A stretch of DNA of 64,000 bases, from NCBI GenBank assembly GCA_024235955.1, contig JACKLJ010000005.1, positions 62,001 through 126,000 of the forward strand. The letters are read 5' to 3'. Position numbers and translations under genes: made by a program. Numbering within the stretch: position 1 is the stretch's first letter; each line of letters begins with the position of its first letter. Under the pieces are notes generated by a model. The model did no database searches. It had not been told where the DNA came from and saw nothing but the letters and a program-made list of their open reading frames with translations. Positions 7,519 through 16,420 of this stretch are shown here, in pieces. Source of the DNA: Burkholderiaceae bacterium. GTDB taxonomy: Bacteria > Pseudomonadota > Gammaproteobacteria > Burkholderiales > Burkholderiaceae_C.

Positions 7519-9156
7519 ATGACGGAACACACCAAGACCGACGGCCTGCCGGCCATGGACACGCCCCTGATGCCCGATGTGGCGCAGCGCGCCGCGCCGC
7601 GCAACGAGCGCATGGCCGCCAGCAAGGTGGAATGCAACGCCTGCCCCGTGCTGTGCCAGATCTCTGAAGGCCGCGCCGGCGCGTGCGACCGCTACGCCAA
7701 CCAGGGCGGCGTGCTGGTGCGCGTCGATCCGGTGGTGCTGCTGCGCCGCACGCTGGACGCCGGTGGCACGCCGGTTCTGGTGCCTTTTGCGCCTTCCGCC
7801 CAGGCAGCATCGCCGCAGGCAGCTACTGATTCAGTAGCAATCAGCACCGCCGACGCCGCCTGGAACGGCGACCTGCTGCATGCCAACGAGGTGTTCGTCA
7901 CCGGCGTCGGCGCCTCCACCACCTACCCCGACTACAAGCCCGCGCCCTTCATCGTCGCCTGCAAGGCAGATGGCGTGGACATGGTCACCGTGGTCACCGA
8001 AGGCATCTTCAGCTACTGCAGCATGAAGGTGAAGATCGACACCGACCGCTTCCTCGGGCCCGAGCAGGCCAACGTCCGCTACAAGGGCGAGGCCATCGGC
8101 CACGTCACCACGGCCGAGTACGGCTCGCAGATGCTGTCGCTCGGTGGCGTGCACCACCTCACCGGCGGCAGCAAGAAGGAAGGCCGCATGGCGCTCGAGC
8201 TGATGGAGCGCCTGGGCAACAAGCAGGCGGTGGAATGCACCATCGACGGCGGCGCCACGGTGGTCATCCAGGCCGGCAAGCCGCCCGTCGTGGGCGGCGT
8301 GGAAGAGCAGCGCATGCGCGTGGGCTGCGGCTCGGCGGCGGTGGGCATCTTCGCGCGGCAGCTGTTCGGCCACGCCGACGAGGTGGTGGTGGTGGACGAC
8401 CACATCACCGGCGTGCTCAGCGAGCACCAGGCCGGCCGCTGCCTGGGCATGCCGTCCTCGGGCATCCAGATGCGCGGGCGCAAGTCCACGCCGGGGCGCT
8501 ACTTCCAGGTGGCCAACCCGGGCACCGGCTGGGGCGGCACCGACATCGCCGATCCGCTCTCGATCATCGAAGGCTGGGAGCCCGGCGTGGCCCGGCCCGG
8601 CCTGCGCCTGCTGATGACTTCCACCACCGGCGAGCACGCGCAGTGGTTCGTGCTCGACGAGCAGCTGCGCCCGGTGGAGCAGGCCATGCCGCCCGAGGTG
8701 CGCCGCGTGGTCGAGCGCATCGGCGAGAACTGCGAGCCGTCGCTCTGCAGCGTGCTGTTCCTGGCCGGTGCCGGCGGCTCGCTGCGCGCCGGCGTCACCG
8801 AGAACCCGGTGCTGCTCACCACCGCCATCAAGCGCGCACTGGTCAACGTGACCTGCGGCGGTGCGCCTGCCTACGTGTGGCCGGGCGGCGGCATCACGGT
8901 GATGGCCGACGTGCTGCGCATGCCCGACCGCAGCTTCGGCACCGTGCCCACGCCCGCCATCGTGGCGCCGATCGAGTTTTCCATGCGGCTGGACGACTTC
9001 GCCGCGCTTGGCGGCCATGTGGACCACGTGATGCCGCTGGAGGAAGTGCTCAAACGCGGTGCCTGGCACAACGACGGCGCGCCGCAGGCCCGCCAGTGGC
9101 AGGCGGCCTCTCCCCTCAACCCGTGGCCGCTGGGCGAGCCGCCGATGCTCGGATGA
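7519..9156 (+). CDS. 6-hydroxynicotinate reductase-like iron-sulfur protein
   Basis: The 545-residue protein begins with a poorly conserved tail, then KVECNACPVLCQISEGRAGA followed by CDRY, a Cys-rich iron-sulfur site at about residues 35-57. The rest is a large globular region with GSQMLSLGGVHHLTGGSKKEG and VGCGSAAVGIF. It resembles 6-hydroxynicotinate reductase of Eubacterium barkeri, which reduces 6-hydroxynicotinate to 1,4,5,6-tetrahydro-6-oxonicotinate. The neighbouring enamidase-like and nicotinate dehydrogenase genes fit. The ATG at 7519 is the likely start; 7441 and 7555 are alternatives and none has a strong ribosome site. A family A repeat adds about 18 residues at 93-111 (AQAASPQAATDSVAIST). 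A family B repeat follows the stop. Confidence 0.75.
   Translation: MTEHTKTDGLPAMDTPLMPDVAQRAAPRNERMAASKVECNACPVLCQISEGRAGACDRYANQGGVLVRVDPVVLLRRTLDAGGTPVLVPFAPSAQAASPQAATDSVAISTADAAWNGDLLHANEVFVTGVGASTTYPDYKPAPFIVACKADGVDMVTVVTEGIFSYCSMKVKIDTDRFLGPEQANVRYKGEAIGHVTTAEYGSQMLSLGGVHHLTGGSKKEGRMALELMERLGNKQAVECTIDGGATVVIQAGKPPVVGGVEEQRMRVGCGSAAVGIFARQLFGHADEVVVVDDHITGVLSEHQAGRCLGMPSSGIQMRGRKSTPGRYFQVANPGTGWGGTDIADPLSIIEGWEPGVARPGLRLLMTSTTGEHAQWFVLDEQLRPVEQAMPPEVRRVVERIGENCEPSLCSVLFLAGAGGSLRAGVTENPVLLTTAIKRALVNVTCGGAPAYVWPGGGITVMADVLRMPDRSFGTVPTPAIVAPIEFSMRLDDFAALGGHVDHVMPLEEVLKRGAWHNDGAPQARQWQAASPLNPWPLGEPPMLG
7797..7846 (-). repeat. Family A repeat inside the 6-hydroxynicotinate reductase-like gene
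   Basis: CGCCCAGGCAGCATCGCCGC, then AGGCAGCTACTGATTCAGTAGC, is a reverse-oriented copy that keeps the reading frame. It encodes the Ala-rich stretch AQAASPQAATDSVA between the Fe-S region and the main domain. Confidence 0.75.
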
Positions 9157-9157
9157 A

Positions 9158-9275
9158 CACCCCCCTGAGTCGCCTGCGGCGCCTTCCCCCCTCTTGCTTC
9201 GCGAGGGGGGACAACGCCAGTGCTCGGTGCAAGCCCGAGCACGGCGTTCGCTGGATTGACCTGCTCCGCGGCCAC
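9158..9275 (+). repeat. Family B repeat after the 6-hydroxynicotinate reductase-like gene
   Basis: It starts ACCCCCCTGAGTCGCC within five bases of the stop codon. It has hairpins CCCCCCTCTTGC/GCGAGGGGGG and GTGCTCGG/CCGAGCAC and ends CCTGCTCCGCGGCC. Orientation matches the gene. Confidence 0.87.
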
Positions 9276-9328
9276 CTGAGCTGGTGCCCGGCGCGGATGG
9301 ATGGGATGCCGAGCTGCGGAGGCTCTTC

Positions 9329-10252
9329 ATGAACGCGGTCCGCGCGCGGCTGGATGGCGACCGCTGGCACTGGCAGCACGGGCCGATCGACATCGTGGCG
9401 GACGCGCATGGCGAGCCGTCGGCGGTGGCTGCCGCGCACGAGGCGGCGTGGCAGCGCTTCCAGGGCGTGCTGGCCGAGCTGGTGGCCGAGCTGCCGCTGC
9501 TGCGCCAGCCGGTGGGCGATGGTCCTTGCCCGCTGACCGGCCCGATCGCCCGCCGCATGTGGCAGGCCTGCGCGCCGTTCGGCGAGCGTTTCATCACGCC
9601 CATGGCCGCGGTGGCCGGCAGCGTGGCGGAGGAGCTGATCGCCTGCTACCGGCAGTCCAGCATCGCGCGCGCGTGGCTCAACAACGGCGGCGACATCGCA
9701 CTGCATCTGGCGCCGGGCGAGAGCCTGTCGGCCGGCATCGTGAGCGACCTGGATAGCTTTCATTTTAATAGCTGCCTGCGCCCGTCCCTGGCCGGCAAGG
9801 CGGTGATTTCGTTCCAAGATCCGGTGCGCGGCGTGGCCACCAGCGGCTGGCGCGGGCGCAGCCTGTCGCGCGGCATCGCCGACAGCGTGACGGTGCTGGC
9901 CGCCAGCGCGTCGGCCGCCGACGCGGCCGCCACCATGATCGCCAACGCCGTGAACACGCTCGACCCGTCCATTGAACGCCGGCCCGCCAGCAGCGTGCGC
10001 GACGACAGCGACCTGGGCGAGCGCCTGGTCACCGTGAACGTGCCGCCGCTGCCGCCGGCGCTGGTGCGCCGCGCGCTCGACGCCGGCGCGGCCTGCGCCA
10101 GCGTCGCGCAGCAGCGCGGGCTGATCCACGCCGCCCTCATGGTTTGCCAGGGGCAATGGGTCGAGGTGGAGCCGATATGCTTGAAGTCGCCCGCCCCCGA
10201 TGCAGGCACTGCCGTCTCCGCACGTCCCGTGGTGGGCACGGCGCTTGCATGA
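9329..10252 (+). CDS. UPF0280-family (ApbE-like) protein
   Basis: This 307-residue protein has ARAWLNNGGDIALHLAPGES, a motif shared by UPF0280 proteins and flavin transferase ApbE, and a glycine-rich region GVATSGWRGRSLSRGIADSV. UPF0280 members have no settled function. In this island it may act on a nicotinate-derived intermediate or help assemble flavin on an enzyme, but both ideas are inference. The ATG at 9329 has GGAGG eight bases upstream. A family A repeat adds roughly 15 residues (DSFHFNSCLRPSLAG) at about 142-156, immediately after the first motif. The next gene starts 16 bases downstream, so they are probably cotranscribed. Confidence 0.75.
   Translation: MNAVRARLDGDRWHWQHGPIDIVADAHGEPSAVAAAHEAAWQRFQGVLAELVAELPLLRQPVGDGPCPLTGPIARRMWQACAPFGERFITPMAAVAGSVAEELIACYRQSSIARAWLNNGGDIALHLAPGESLSAGIVSDLDSFHFNSCLRPSLAGKAVISFQDPVRGVATSGWRGRSLSRGIADSVTVLAASASAADAAATMIANAVNTLDPSIERRPASSVRDDSDLGERLVTVNVPPLPPALVRRALDAGAACASVAQQRGLIHAALMVCQGQWVEVEPICLKSPAPDAGTAVSARPVVGTALA
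9752..9795 (+). repeat. Family A repeat inside the UPF0280-like gene
   Basis: GATAGCTTTCATTTTAATAG followed by CTGCCTGCGCCCG is a forward copy of hairpin plus core. It is read in frame as SFHFNSCLRPS. Confidence 0.8.
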
Positions 10253-10268
10253 ACACACCCAGGAAGCC

Positions 10269-10922
10269 ATGCCAGACCTGATCGACATCCGCCGCGTCTT
10301 CACCCAGGTCGAGGAGATCCGGCACGAGTTCGGGCCGCCGCCGCCCGCGCCGCTGCTGCGCGGCGCCATCGCGGTGGTGATGACCAACCCCTACGCCGGC
10401 CGCTACGAGGCCGACATCCTGCCGATGATGAAGGCGCTGGAGCCCGTGGGCGTGGACATGGCCGAGCGCCTGCTGGCCGCCATGGACGTGCCGCGCGAGG
10501 CCGTCGCCACCTACGGCAAGGGCGCCATCGTGGGCGCCGCCGGCGAGCTGGAGCACGGCGCGCTGTGGCACGTGCCCGGCGGCTACGCCATGCGCGAGCT
10601 GCTGGGCTGGAAGGGCGACCGCGCCGCCTACGTCGCCGGCCAGGGCAGCGGCACCACCAAGGGCCAGCCGGGCAACGCGCTGGCCATCGTGCCCTCGACC
10701 AAGAAGGTCGGCCCGCCGGGCGCCGCGCTCGACGTGCCGCTCACCAACATCAACGCCAGCTACGTGCGTGGCCAGTTCGACGCCATCGAGGTGCGCATCC
10801 CCGGCGCGCCCGCCAGCGACGAGGTGGCCTACATCCTGGCCATGACCACCGGCTACCGCGTGCACGCCCGCGTGGGCGGGCTGCGTGCCGAAGACATCGC
10901 CCAGTGGGATGGACTGCGCTAA
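10269..10922 (+). CDS. DUF1185 (AA_synth, PF06684) family protein, first of a pair
   Basis: This 217-residue protein has AVVMTNPYAGRYE, VATYGKGAIVGAAGELEHGA, and PSTKKVGPPGAALDVPLTN. These are hallmarks of DUF1185, whose known structures have a chorismate-mutase-like fold, although no reaction is established to my knowledge. A short ribosome site (AGGAAG) precedes the ATG. The paralogue follows 24 bases later with about the same layout but a shorter middle; this copy has an extra GYAMRELLGWKGDRAAYVAG segment. The two proteins may form a heteromer. Their position between the reductase-like gene and the importer suggests a step in breakdown of the imported compound. Confidence 0.82.
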   Translation: MPDLIDIRRVFTQVEEIRHEFGPPPPAPLLRGAIAVVMTNPYAGRYEADILPMMKALEPVGVDMAERLLAAMDVPREAVATYGKGAIVGAAGELEHGALWHVPGGYAMRELLGWKGDRAAYVAGQGSGTTKGQPGNALAIVPSTKKVGPPGAALDVPLTNINASYVRGQFDAIEVRIPGAPASDEVAYILAMTTGYRVHARVGGLRAEDIAQWDGLR

Positions 10923-10946
10923 GAAGACCAGAAGGAACGAGACATC

Positions 10947-11531
10947 ATGAGCATCGACATTCGCAAGATCGTGGTCCAGGTGGACGAAACCCGGCAGGAG
11001 CAGGGCCAGCGCATAGAGCCGCCCACGCGCCGCGCCGTGGCCATGGCCGTCATCGCCAACCCCTACGCCGGCAGGTTCAGCGAGAACCTGGATGAACTGG
11101 TGGCCGCCGGCGAGGAGCTCGGCGGCCTGCTGGGCGACAAATGCGTCAAGGCGCTGGGCATCGCCCCCGGCGAGGCCGAAAGCTACGGCAAGGCCGCCAT
11201 CGTGGGCGAAGGCGGCGAGCTGGAGCACGCCGCCGCCGTGCTGCACCCCAAGCTGGGCGCGCCGCTGCGCCAGGCCGTGGAGAAAGGCGCCGCGCTGGTG
11301 CCTTCGGCCAAGAAGCGCGGCACGCTGGGCACCGCCATCGACGTGCCGCTGGGCCACAAGGACGCCGCCTATGTGCGCAGCCACTTCGACGCCGTGGAGG
11401 CGCGCGTGAGCGACGCCCCGCGCGCGGGCGAGATCGTGGTCTGCGTGGCCGTGACCGATTCCGGCCGCCCGCTGCCGCGCATCGGCGGCCTCACCACCGC
11501 CGAGATCAAGGGCGAGGACGGTCTGCGCTGA
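10947..11531 (+). CDS. DUF1185 (AA_synth) family protein, second of a pair
   Basis: The 194-residue product repeats the motifs of its neighbour: AVIANPYAGRFSE, ESYGKAAIVGEGGELEHAAA, and PSAKKRGTLGTAIDVPLGHK. It is about 23 residues shorter, matching usual DUF1185 length. GAAGGAACGAG upstream of the ATG is a good ribosome site. The two copies are diverged throughout, so this is an old duplication or a heteromeric pair rather than a recent repeat. The function is unknown; I infer a catabolic role from the operon with ABC importer genes directly downstream. Confidence 0.82.
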   Translation: MSIDIRKIVVQVDETRQEQGQRIEPPTRRAVAMAVIANPYAGRFSENLDELVAAGEELGGLLGDKCVKALGIAPGEAESYGKAAIVGEGGELEHAAAVLHPKLGAPLRQAVEKGAALVPSAKKRGTLGTAIDVPLGHKDAAYVRSHFDAVEARVSDAPRAGEIVVCVAVTDSGRPLPRIGGLTTAEIKGEDGLR

Positions 11532-11592
11532 GCAGCCTCCCCGCGTTGTAGCCATTCACCCCTTCTTTTTTTCACCGACTGGAGCCAAGCCC

Positions 11593-12804
11593 ATGAAGAC
11601 GCCCCGCCGAACCTTCTGCCTTTCTTCCCTGGCCCTGGGAGCCGCGCTGCTGGCCGGCGCGCCCGCGCACGCCCAGGGCGTGATCAAGATTGGCGAACTC
11701 AACAGCTACAAGGCGCAGCCCGCGTTCCTGGAGCCCTACAAGAAGGGCATGGAGCTGGCGGTGGAAGAGGCCAACAAGGCCGGCGGCGTGAACGGCAAGA
11801 AGATCGAGCTGATCACCCGCGACGACAACGCCAACCCTGGTGATGCCGTGCGCGTGGCCGAGGAGCTGGTGTCGCGCGAGAAGGTCGACGTGCTGACCGG
11901 CACCTTCCTGTCCAACACCGGCCTGGCGGTGGCCGACTTCGCCAAGCAGAAGCAGGTGTTCTTCCTGGCCGGCGAGCCGCTGACCGACAAGCTCACCTGG
12001 CAGGGCGGCAACGAATACACCTTCCGCCTGCGCCCCGGCACCTACATGCAGGCCGCCATGCTGGTGCCCGAGGCCGTCAAGATGAAGAAGAAGCGCTGGG
12101 CGGTGGTCTACCCCAACTACGAGTACGGCCAGTCGGCGGTGGCGGCGTTCAAGGCGCTGCTGAAGGCCGCGCAGCCCGACGTCGAGTTCGTGGCCGAGCA
12201 GGCGCCGCCGCTGGGCAAGCTGGACGCCGGCAGCGTGGTGCAGGCCCTGGCTGACGCCAAGCCCGACGCCATCTTCAACGTGCTGTTCGGCGCCGACCTG
12301 CTGAAGTTCGTGCGCGAGGGCAACACGCGCGGCCTGTTCAAGGACCGTGCGGTGGTCAGCGTGCTGACCGGCGAGCCGGAGTACCTGGACCCGCTGCGCA
12401 ACGAGGCACCCGACGGCTGGATCGTCACCGGCTACCCGTGGTACGGCATCCAGACGCCCGAGCACAAGGCCTTTTTCCTGGCCTACCACACCAAGTACAA
12501 GGACTACCCGCGCCTGGGCTCGGTGGTGGGCTACAGCATGATCAAGTCGGCCGTCGCCGGGCTGAAGAAGGCCGGCAGCGGCGACACCGCCAAGATGGTC
12601 GCCGCCTTCAAGGGCCTGCAGGTGGACACGCCGTTCGGCAAGATCACCTACCGTGCGCTGGACCACCAGTCCACCATGGGTGCGTTCGTGGGCAAGACCA
12701 AGAACGACAACGGCAAGGGCGTGATGGTGGATTACCAGTACCTCGACGGCGCCAAGTTCCAGCCGCCCGAGGCCGAGGTGAAGAAGGCCCGCTCGGCCTC
12801 CTGA
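11593..12804 (+). CDS. Branched-chain-type ABC transporter substrate-binding protein
   Basis: This 403-residue periplasmic protein begins with a signal peptide (MKTPRRTFCLSSLALGAALL, cleavage after AHA). The mature part starts VIKIGELNSYKAQPAFLEPY and continues with the two-lobed Peripla_BP_6/LivK fold, visible in NKAGGVNGKKIELITRDDNA and VDVLTGTFLSN. The ligand is probably not an amino acid here. Gene context suggests nicotinate, nicotinamide or a related heterocyclic acid, which is inference. It is the first gene of a four-gene importer set, 61 bases after the DUF1185 pair and 177 bases before the permease gene. A family A repeat lies in the latter gap. Confidence 0.9.
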   Translation: MKTPRRTFCLSSLALGAALLAGAPAHAQGVIKIGELNSYKAQPAFLEPYKKGMELAVEEANKAGGVNGKKIELITRDDNANPGDAVRVAEELVSREKVDVLTGTFLSNTGLAVADFAKQKQVFFLAGEPLTDKLTWQGGNEYTFRLRPGTYMQAAMLVPEAVKMKKKRWAVVYPNYEYGQSAVAAFKALLKAAQPDVEFVAEQAPPLGKLDAGSVVQALADAKPDAIFNVLFGADLLKFVREGNTRGLFKDRAVVSVLTGEPEYLDPLRNEAPDGWIVTGYPWYGIQTPEHKAFFLAYHTKYKDYPRLGSVVGYSMIKSAVAGLKKAGSGDTAKMVAAFKGLQVDTPFGKITYRALDHQSTMGAFVGKTKNDNGKGVMVDYQYLDGAKFQPPEAEVKKARSAS

Positions 12805-12888
12805 GCCGCGTCCGCCCCGTGCCCGCGCGCCGCCCCTGCCGGCGGTGCGCGGGCGGAGGCTGCCGTGGCCTGCAGGCCGGTTTTTCAA

Positions 12889-12946
12889 GCCAAATCGGCC
12901 TTCAGCCCAATGACAGCGGGCGCAGACAGCTCCTGATTTTATAGTG
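12889..12946 (-). repeat. Family A dispersed repeat, copy 7
   Basis: TTCAGCCCAATGACAGCGGG leads into CGCAGACAGCTCCTGATTTTATAG, a reverse-oriented complete copy. It occupies the gap between the substrate-binding and permease genes. Confidence 0.82.
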
Positions 12947-12981
12947 ATCGTTCCCCTGGTTCACCTTCGCAAGCGTTCCGC

Positions 12982-14880
12982 ATGAACTTCTCCGGCCTGA
13001 TCGTCCAGCTGCTCAACGGCCTGGCCAGCGCGTCGTCGCTGTTCCTGGTGGCGGCGGGCCTGTCGCTGATCTTCGGCGTCACGCGCATCGTCAACTTCGC
13101 GCACGGCTCCTTCTTCATGCTGGGCACCTACATCGCCTACACGCTGGTGGACCGGCTGGGCACGCAGTGGGGCTTCTGGCCCTCGGTGGTGCTGGCGGCG
13201 CTGGCGGTGGGCGTGCTGGGCGCGCTGATCGAGCTGCTGCTGCTGCGCCGCATCTACAAGGCGCCGGAGCTGTTCCAGCTGCTGGCCACCTTCGCGCTGG
13301 TGCTGGTGATCAAGGACGCGGTGCTGTACCTCTGGGGGCCGGAAGAGCTGCTCGGCCCGCGCGCGCCGGGCCTGTCGGGCTCGGTGGAGATCCTGGGGCG
13401 CCAGTTCCCCAGCTACGACCTGTTCCTGATCGTCGTCGGCCCGCTGGTGCTGGGCGCGGTGTGGCTGCTGCTCACGCGCACGCGTTTCGGCACGCTGGTG
13501 CGCGCAGCCACGCAGGACCGCGAGATGGTCTCGGCCCTGGGTGTCAACCAGGTCTGGCTGTTCACCGCCGTGTTCGCGCTGGGCGCCATGCTGGCCGGCC
13601 TGGGCGGCGCGCTGCAGCTGCCGCGCGAGCCGGCGCACCTGGAGATGGACCTGAACACCATCGGCGCCGCCTTCGTGGTGGTGGTGGTGGGCGGCATGGG
13701 CTCGCTGCCCGGCGCCTACCTGGCGGCGCTGCTGATCTCGCTGATCAAGGCGCTGTGCATCTGGCTCGGCGTGGTGGAGCTGTTCGGCCACAGCGTCTCG
13801 TTCTCCAAGGCCACGCTGGTGGTGGACTTCGTGGTCATGGCCGCGGTGCTGATCTGGCGGCCCTGGGGCCTGCTCGGCCGCCCGCAGGGCCGCAGTCGCC
13901 ACACCGGCGAGGCCGAGGCGCCGCTGCGCCCGGCCGGCACCGTTTACAAGCTGATCGTGGCGGCGCTGCTGCTGGGCCTGGTGGCGCTGCCCTGGCTGTC
14001 CAGCTCGCCCTACGCGGTGGTGCTGGCCACCGACCTGGCGGTGGCGGCGCTGTTCGCCGCCAGCCTGCACTTCATCATGGGGCCGGGCGGCATGCATTCG
14101 TTCGGCCACGCGGCCTACTTCGGCCTGGGCGCGTACGGCGCCGGGCTGGTGCTCACCGCGCTCGGCCTGCCGATGGAAGTGGCGCTGGTGGTCGGCCCGA
14201 TGGTGGCGGCCGTGGGCGCGGCGGTGTTCGGCTGGTTCGCGGTGCGGCTGTCGGGCGTGTACCTGGCCATGCTGACGCTGGCCTTCGCGCAGATCGCCTG
14301 GGCCGTCACCTACCAGTGGGACGACCTCACCGGCGGCAGCAACGGCCTCACCGGCGTGTGGCCGGCCCAGTGGCTGTCGGACAACCGCAGCTACTACTGG
14401 CTGGCGCTGGCGCTGGTAGCCATCGGCGTGCTGGCGCTGCGGCACATGCTGTTCTCACCCTTCGGCTACGCGCTGCGGGCCGGGCGGGACTCGCCCCTTC
14501 GGGCCGACGCCATCGGCATCGACGTGGACCGGGTGCAGTGGATCGCCTTCATCGTCGCCGGCCTCTTTGCTGGCGCGGCGGGCGCGGTGTACGCCTTCTC
14601 CAAGGGCAGCATCTCGCCGGAATCCATGGCCGTGGGCAAGTCCGTCGACGCGCTGGTGATGGTGCTGCTGGGCGGCCTGCACACCCTGGCCGGCCCGGTG
14701 GTGGGCGCCGTCAGCTTCACCTGGCTGCAGGACGCGGTGGCCCGCAACACCGATTACTGGCGCGCCACGCTCGGCGCCATCATGCTGGTGCTGGTGCTGG
14801 TATTCCCGGACGGCATCGCCGGCGGCGTGCAGAAGCTGTGGCACCGCCTTGCGCGCGGGAACGAAGGGGCTAAAACATGA
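12982..14880 (+). CDS. Fused LivH-LivM type ABC transporter permease
   Basis: At 632 residues this is two permeases in one chain. Residues 1 to about 300 are LivH-like (SASSLFLVAAGLSLIFGVTR, then IVNFAHGSFFMLGTYIAYTL). About 320-632 are LivM-like (HFIMGPGGMHSFGHAAYFGL and GGSNGLTGVWP), joined by a basic linker near RPQGRSRHTGEAE. The usual arrangement is two separate genes. Each half has many membrane helices and forms half of the inner-membrane channel. The stop overlaps the following ATP-binding gene by four bases (ATGA), indicating translational coupling. Confidence 0.92.
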   Translation: MNFSGLIVQLLNGLASASSLFLVAAGLSLIFGVTRIVNFAHGSFFMLGTYIAYTLVDRLGTQWGFWPSVVLAALAVGVLGALIELLLLRRIYKAPELFQLLATFALVLVIKDAVLYLWGPEELLGPRAPGLSGSVEILGRQFPSYDLFLIVVGPLVLGAVWLLLTRTRFGTLVRAATQDREMVSALGVNQVWLFTAVFALGAMLAGLGGALQLPREPAHLEMDLNTIGAAFVVVVVGGMGSLPGAYLAALLISLIKALCIWLGVVELFGHSVSFSKATLVVDFVVMAAVLIWRPWGLLGRPQGRSRHTGEAEAPLRPAGTVYKLIVAALLLGLVALPWLSSSPYAVVLATDLAVAALFAASLHFIMGPGGMHSFGHAAYFGLGAYGAGLVLTALGLPMEVALVVGPMVAAVGAAVFGWFAVRLSGVYLAMLTLAFAQIAWAVTYQWDDLTGGSNGLTGVWPAQWLSDNRSYYWLALALVAIGVLALRHMLFSPFGYALRAGRDSPLRADAIGIDVDRVQWIAFIVAGLFAGAAGAVYAFSKGSISPESMAVGKSVDALVMVLLGGLHTLAGPVVGAVSFTWLQDAVARNTDYWRATLGAIMLVLVLVFPDGIAGGVQKLWHRLARGNEGAKT

Positions 14881-15680
14881 GCCTGCTCAAGGTAGAAGGC
14901 CTCGGCAAGTCCTTCGGCGGCGTGAAGGCGGTCGACGGCATCAGCTTCGACCTGGCCAAGGGGGAGCTGCTGGCGCTGATCGGCCCCAACGGCGCCGGCA
15001 AGTCCACCACCTTCAACATGGTCAACGGCCAGCTGAAGGCCGACCGCGGCTCGATCCAGCTGGAGGGGCACGAGCTGATCGGCCGCAAGCCGCGCGACAT
15101 CTGGCGCCTGGGCGTGGGCCGCACCTTCCAGATCGCCGAGACCTTCGAGTCGCTCACGGTGGTCGAGAACGTGCAGATGGCGCTGCTCTCCAACGACCAC
15201 CGCCTCTACAACCTGTGGCGCCGCGCGGCCGCCCACCGGCGCGACGAGGCCATCGCCCTGCTCGGCCAGGTGGGCATGGCCGAACAGGCCGACCGCCCCT
15301 GCAGCGAGCTGGCCTACGGCGACGTCAAGCGGGTGGAACTGGCCATTGCCATGGCCAACCACCCCAGGCTGCTGCTGATGGACGAGCCCACCGCCGGCAT
15401 GGCGCCCAACGAGCGCAACGCGCTGATGGCGCTCACCAAGAAGCTGGTCACCGAACGCGGCATGGCCGTGCTGTTCACCGAGCACAGCATGGACGTGGTG
15501 TTTGCCTACGCCGACCGCATGATCGTGCTGGCGCGCGGCCGCCTGATCGCCGAGGGCAAGCCGCTGGAGATCCGCGACCACCCCAAGGTGCAGGAGGTGT
15601 ACTTCGGCACCGGCAAGACCTTCGAGAAACACGGCGGCCAGCCGGCCGCCGCCGCGCCCACGGAGGCCGCCCATGGCTGA
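14877..15680 (+). CDS. Branched-chain-type ABC transporter ATP-binding protein (LivG-like)
   Basis: This 267-residue ATPase has Walker A GPNGAGKST at about residues 38-46, the LivG-type FQIAETFESLTVVENV region, a signature motif ELAYGDVKRVELAIAM, and Walker B LLLMDEPTAGM. The signature differs from the usual LSYGQQR because it has DVKR. It starts inside the permease stop codon and overlaps the next ATPase gene by eight bases. It should pair with the LivF-like subunit to power import through the fused permease. The C-terminal tail is Ala/Pro-rich. Confidence 0.92.
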   Translation: MSLLKVEGLGKSFGGVKAVDGISFDLAKGELLALIGPNGAGKSTTFNMVNGQLKADRGSIQLEGHELIGRKPRDIWRLGVGRTFQIAETFESLTVVENVQMALLSNDHRLYNLWRRAAAHRRDEAIALLGQVGMAEQADRPCSELAYGDVKRVELAIAMANHPRLLLMDEPTAGMAPNERNALMALTKKLVTERGMAVLFTEHSMDVVFAYADRMIVLARGRLIAEGKPLEIRDHPKVQEVYFGTGKTFEKHGGQPAAAAPTEAAHG

Positions 15681-16401
15681 ACCGCTGCTGCAGGTCAAGC
15701 AACTGTGCGCCTGGTACGGCGCGGCGCAGATCCTGTTCGACGTGGGGCTGGAAGTGCCGCGCGGCGAGGTGGTGGCGCTGATGGGGCGCAACGGCGCCGG
15801 CAAATCGACCACGCTCAAGGCCATCATGGGCCTGGTGCCCAGGCGGCGCGGCAGCATCGCCTTCATGGGTCACGACCTGTCGCGCGCCGAGCCCTACACC
15901 TGCGCGCGCCTGGGCCTGGGCTTCGTGCCGGAAGACCGGCGCGTGTTCACCGACCTCACGGTGCTGGAGAACCTGGAAGTCGGCAGGCAGCCCGTACGCC
16001 ACTGGCCCGACGGCGCCGCCGCGCCAACCTGGAACCCGTCGCAGCTGTTCAAGCTGTTCCCCAACCTGGGCGAGATGCCCGAGCGCCCCGGCGGCCAGAT
16101 GAGCGGCGGCGAGCAGCAGATGCTCACCGTGGCGCGCACGCTGATGGGCAACCCCTACCTGGTGCTGCTGGACGAACCCAGCGAAGGCGTGGCGCCCGTC
16201 ATCGTCGAGCAGATGGCGCACATGATCCTGGAGCTGAAGGCCGAGGGCGTGAGCATCCTGCTGTCGGAGCAGAACATGCACTTTGCCGAGCTGGTGTCCG
16301 ACCGCGCCTACGTGCTGGAAAAGGGCCAGATCCGCTTCGCCGGCAGCATGGCGGAACTGGCGGCGAATGAGGAGGTGCGGCGTGCGTACCTCAGTGTATG
16401 A
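15673..16401 (+). CDS. Branched-chain-type ABC transporter ATP-binding protein (LivF-like)
   Basis: The 242-residue protein has Walker A GRNGAGKST at about residues 37-45, the signature MSGGEQQMLTVARTLM and Walker B LVLLDEPSEGV, followed by ILLSEQN, all typical of LivF. It is the last gene of the importer set and overlaps the preceding gene by eight bases. The stop codon is followed within about 20 bases by a family B repeat, which may set the 3' end of the message. The imported compound is not shown by this subunit. Confidence 0.92.
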   Translation: MAEPLLQVKQLCAWYGAAQILFDVGLEVPRGEVVALMGRNGAGKSTTLKAIMGLVPRRRGSIAFMGHDLSRAEPYTCARLGLGFVPEDRRVFTDLTVLENLEVGRQPVRHWPDGAAAPTWNPSQLFKLFPNLGEMPERPGGQMSGGEQQMLTVARTLMGNPYLVLLDEPSEGVAPVIVEQMAHMILELKAEGVSILLSEQNMHFAELVSDRAYVLEKGQIRFAGSMAELAANEEVRRAYLSV

Positions 16402-16420
16402 AACACCCCCTGAATGTATG

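Noticed and set aside
12961..14445. Long minus-strand open frame opposite the permease gene
   Set aside because: It is rich in His, Gln and Arg and lies opposite a clearly real permease; open antisense frames are expected at this GC content.
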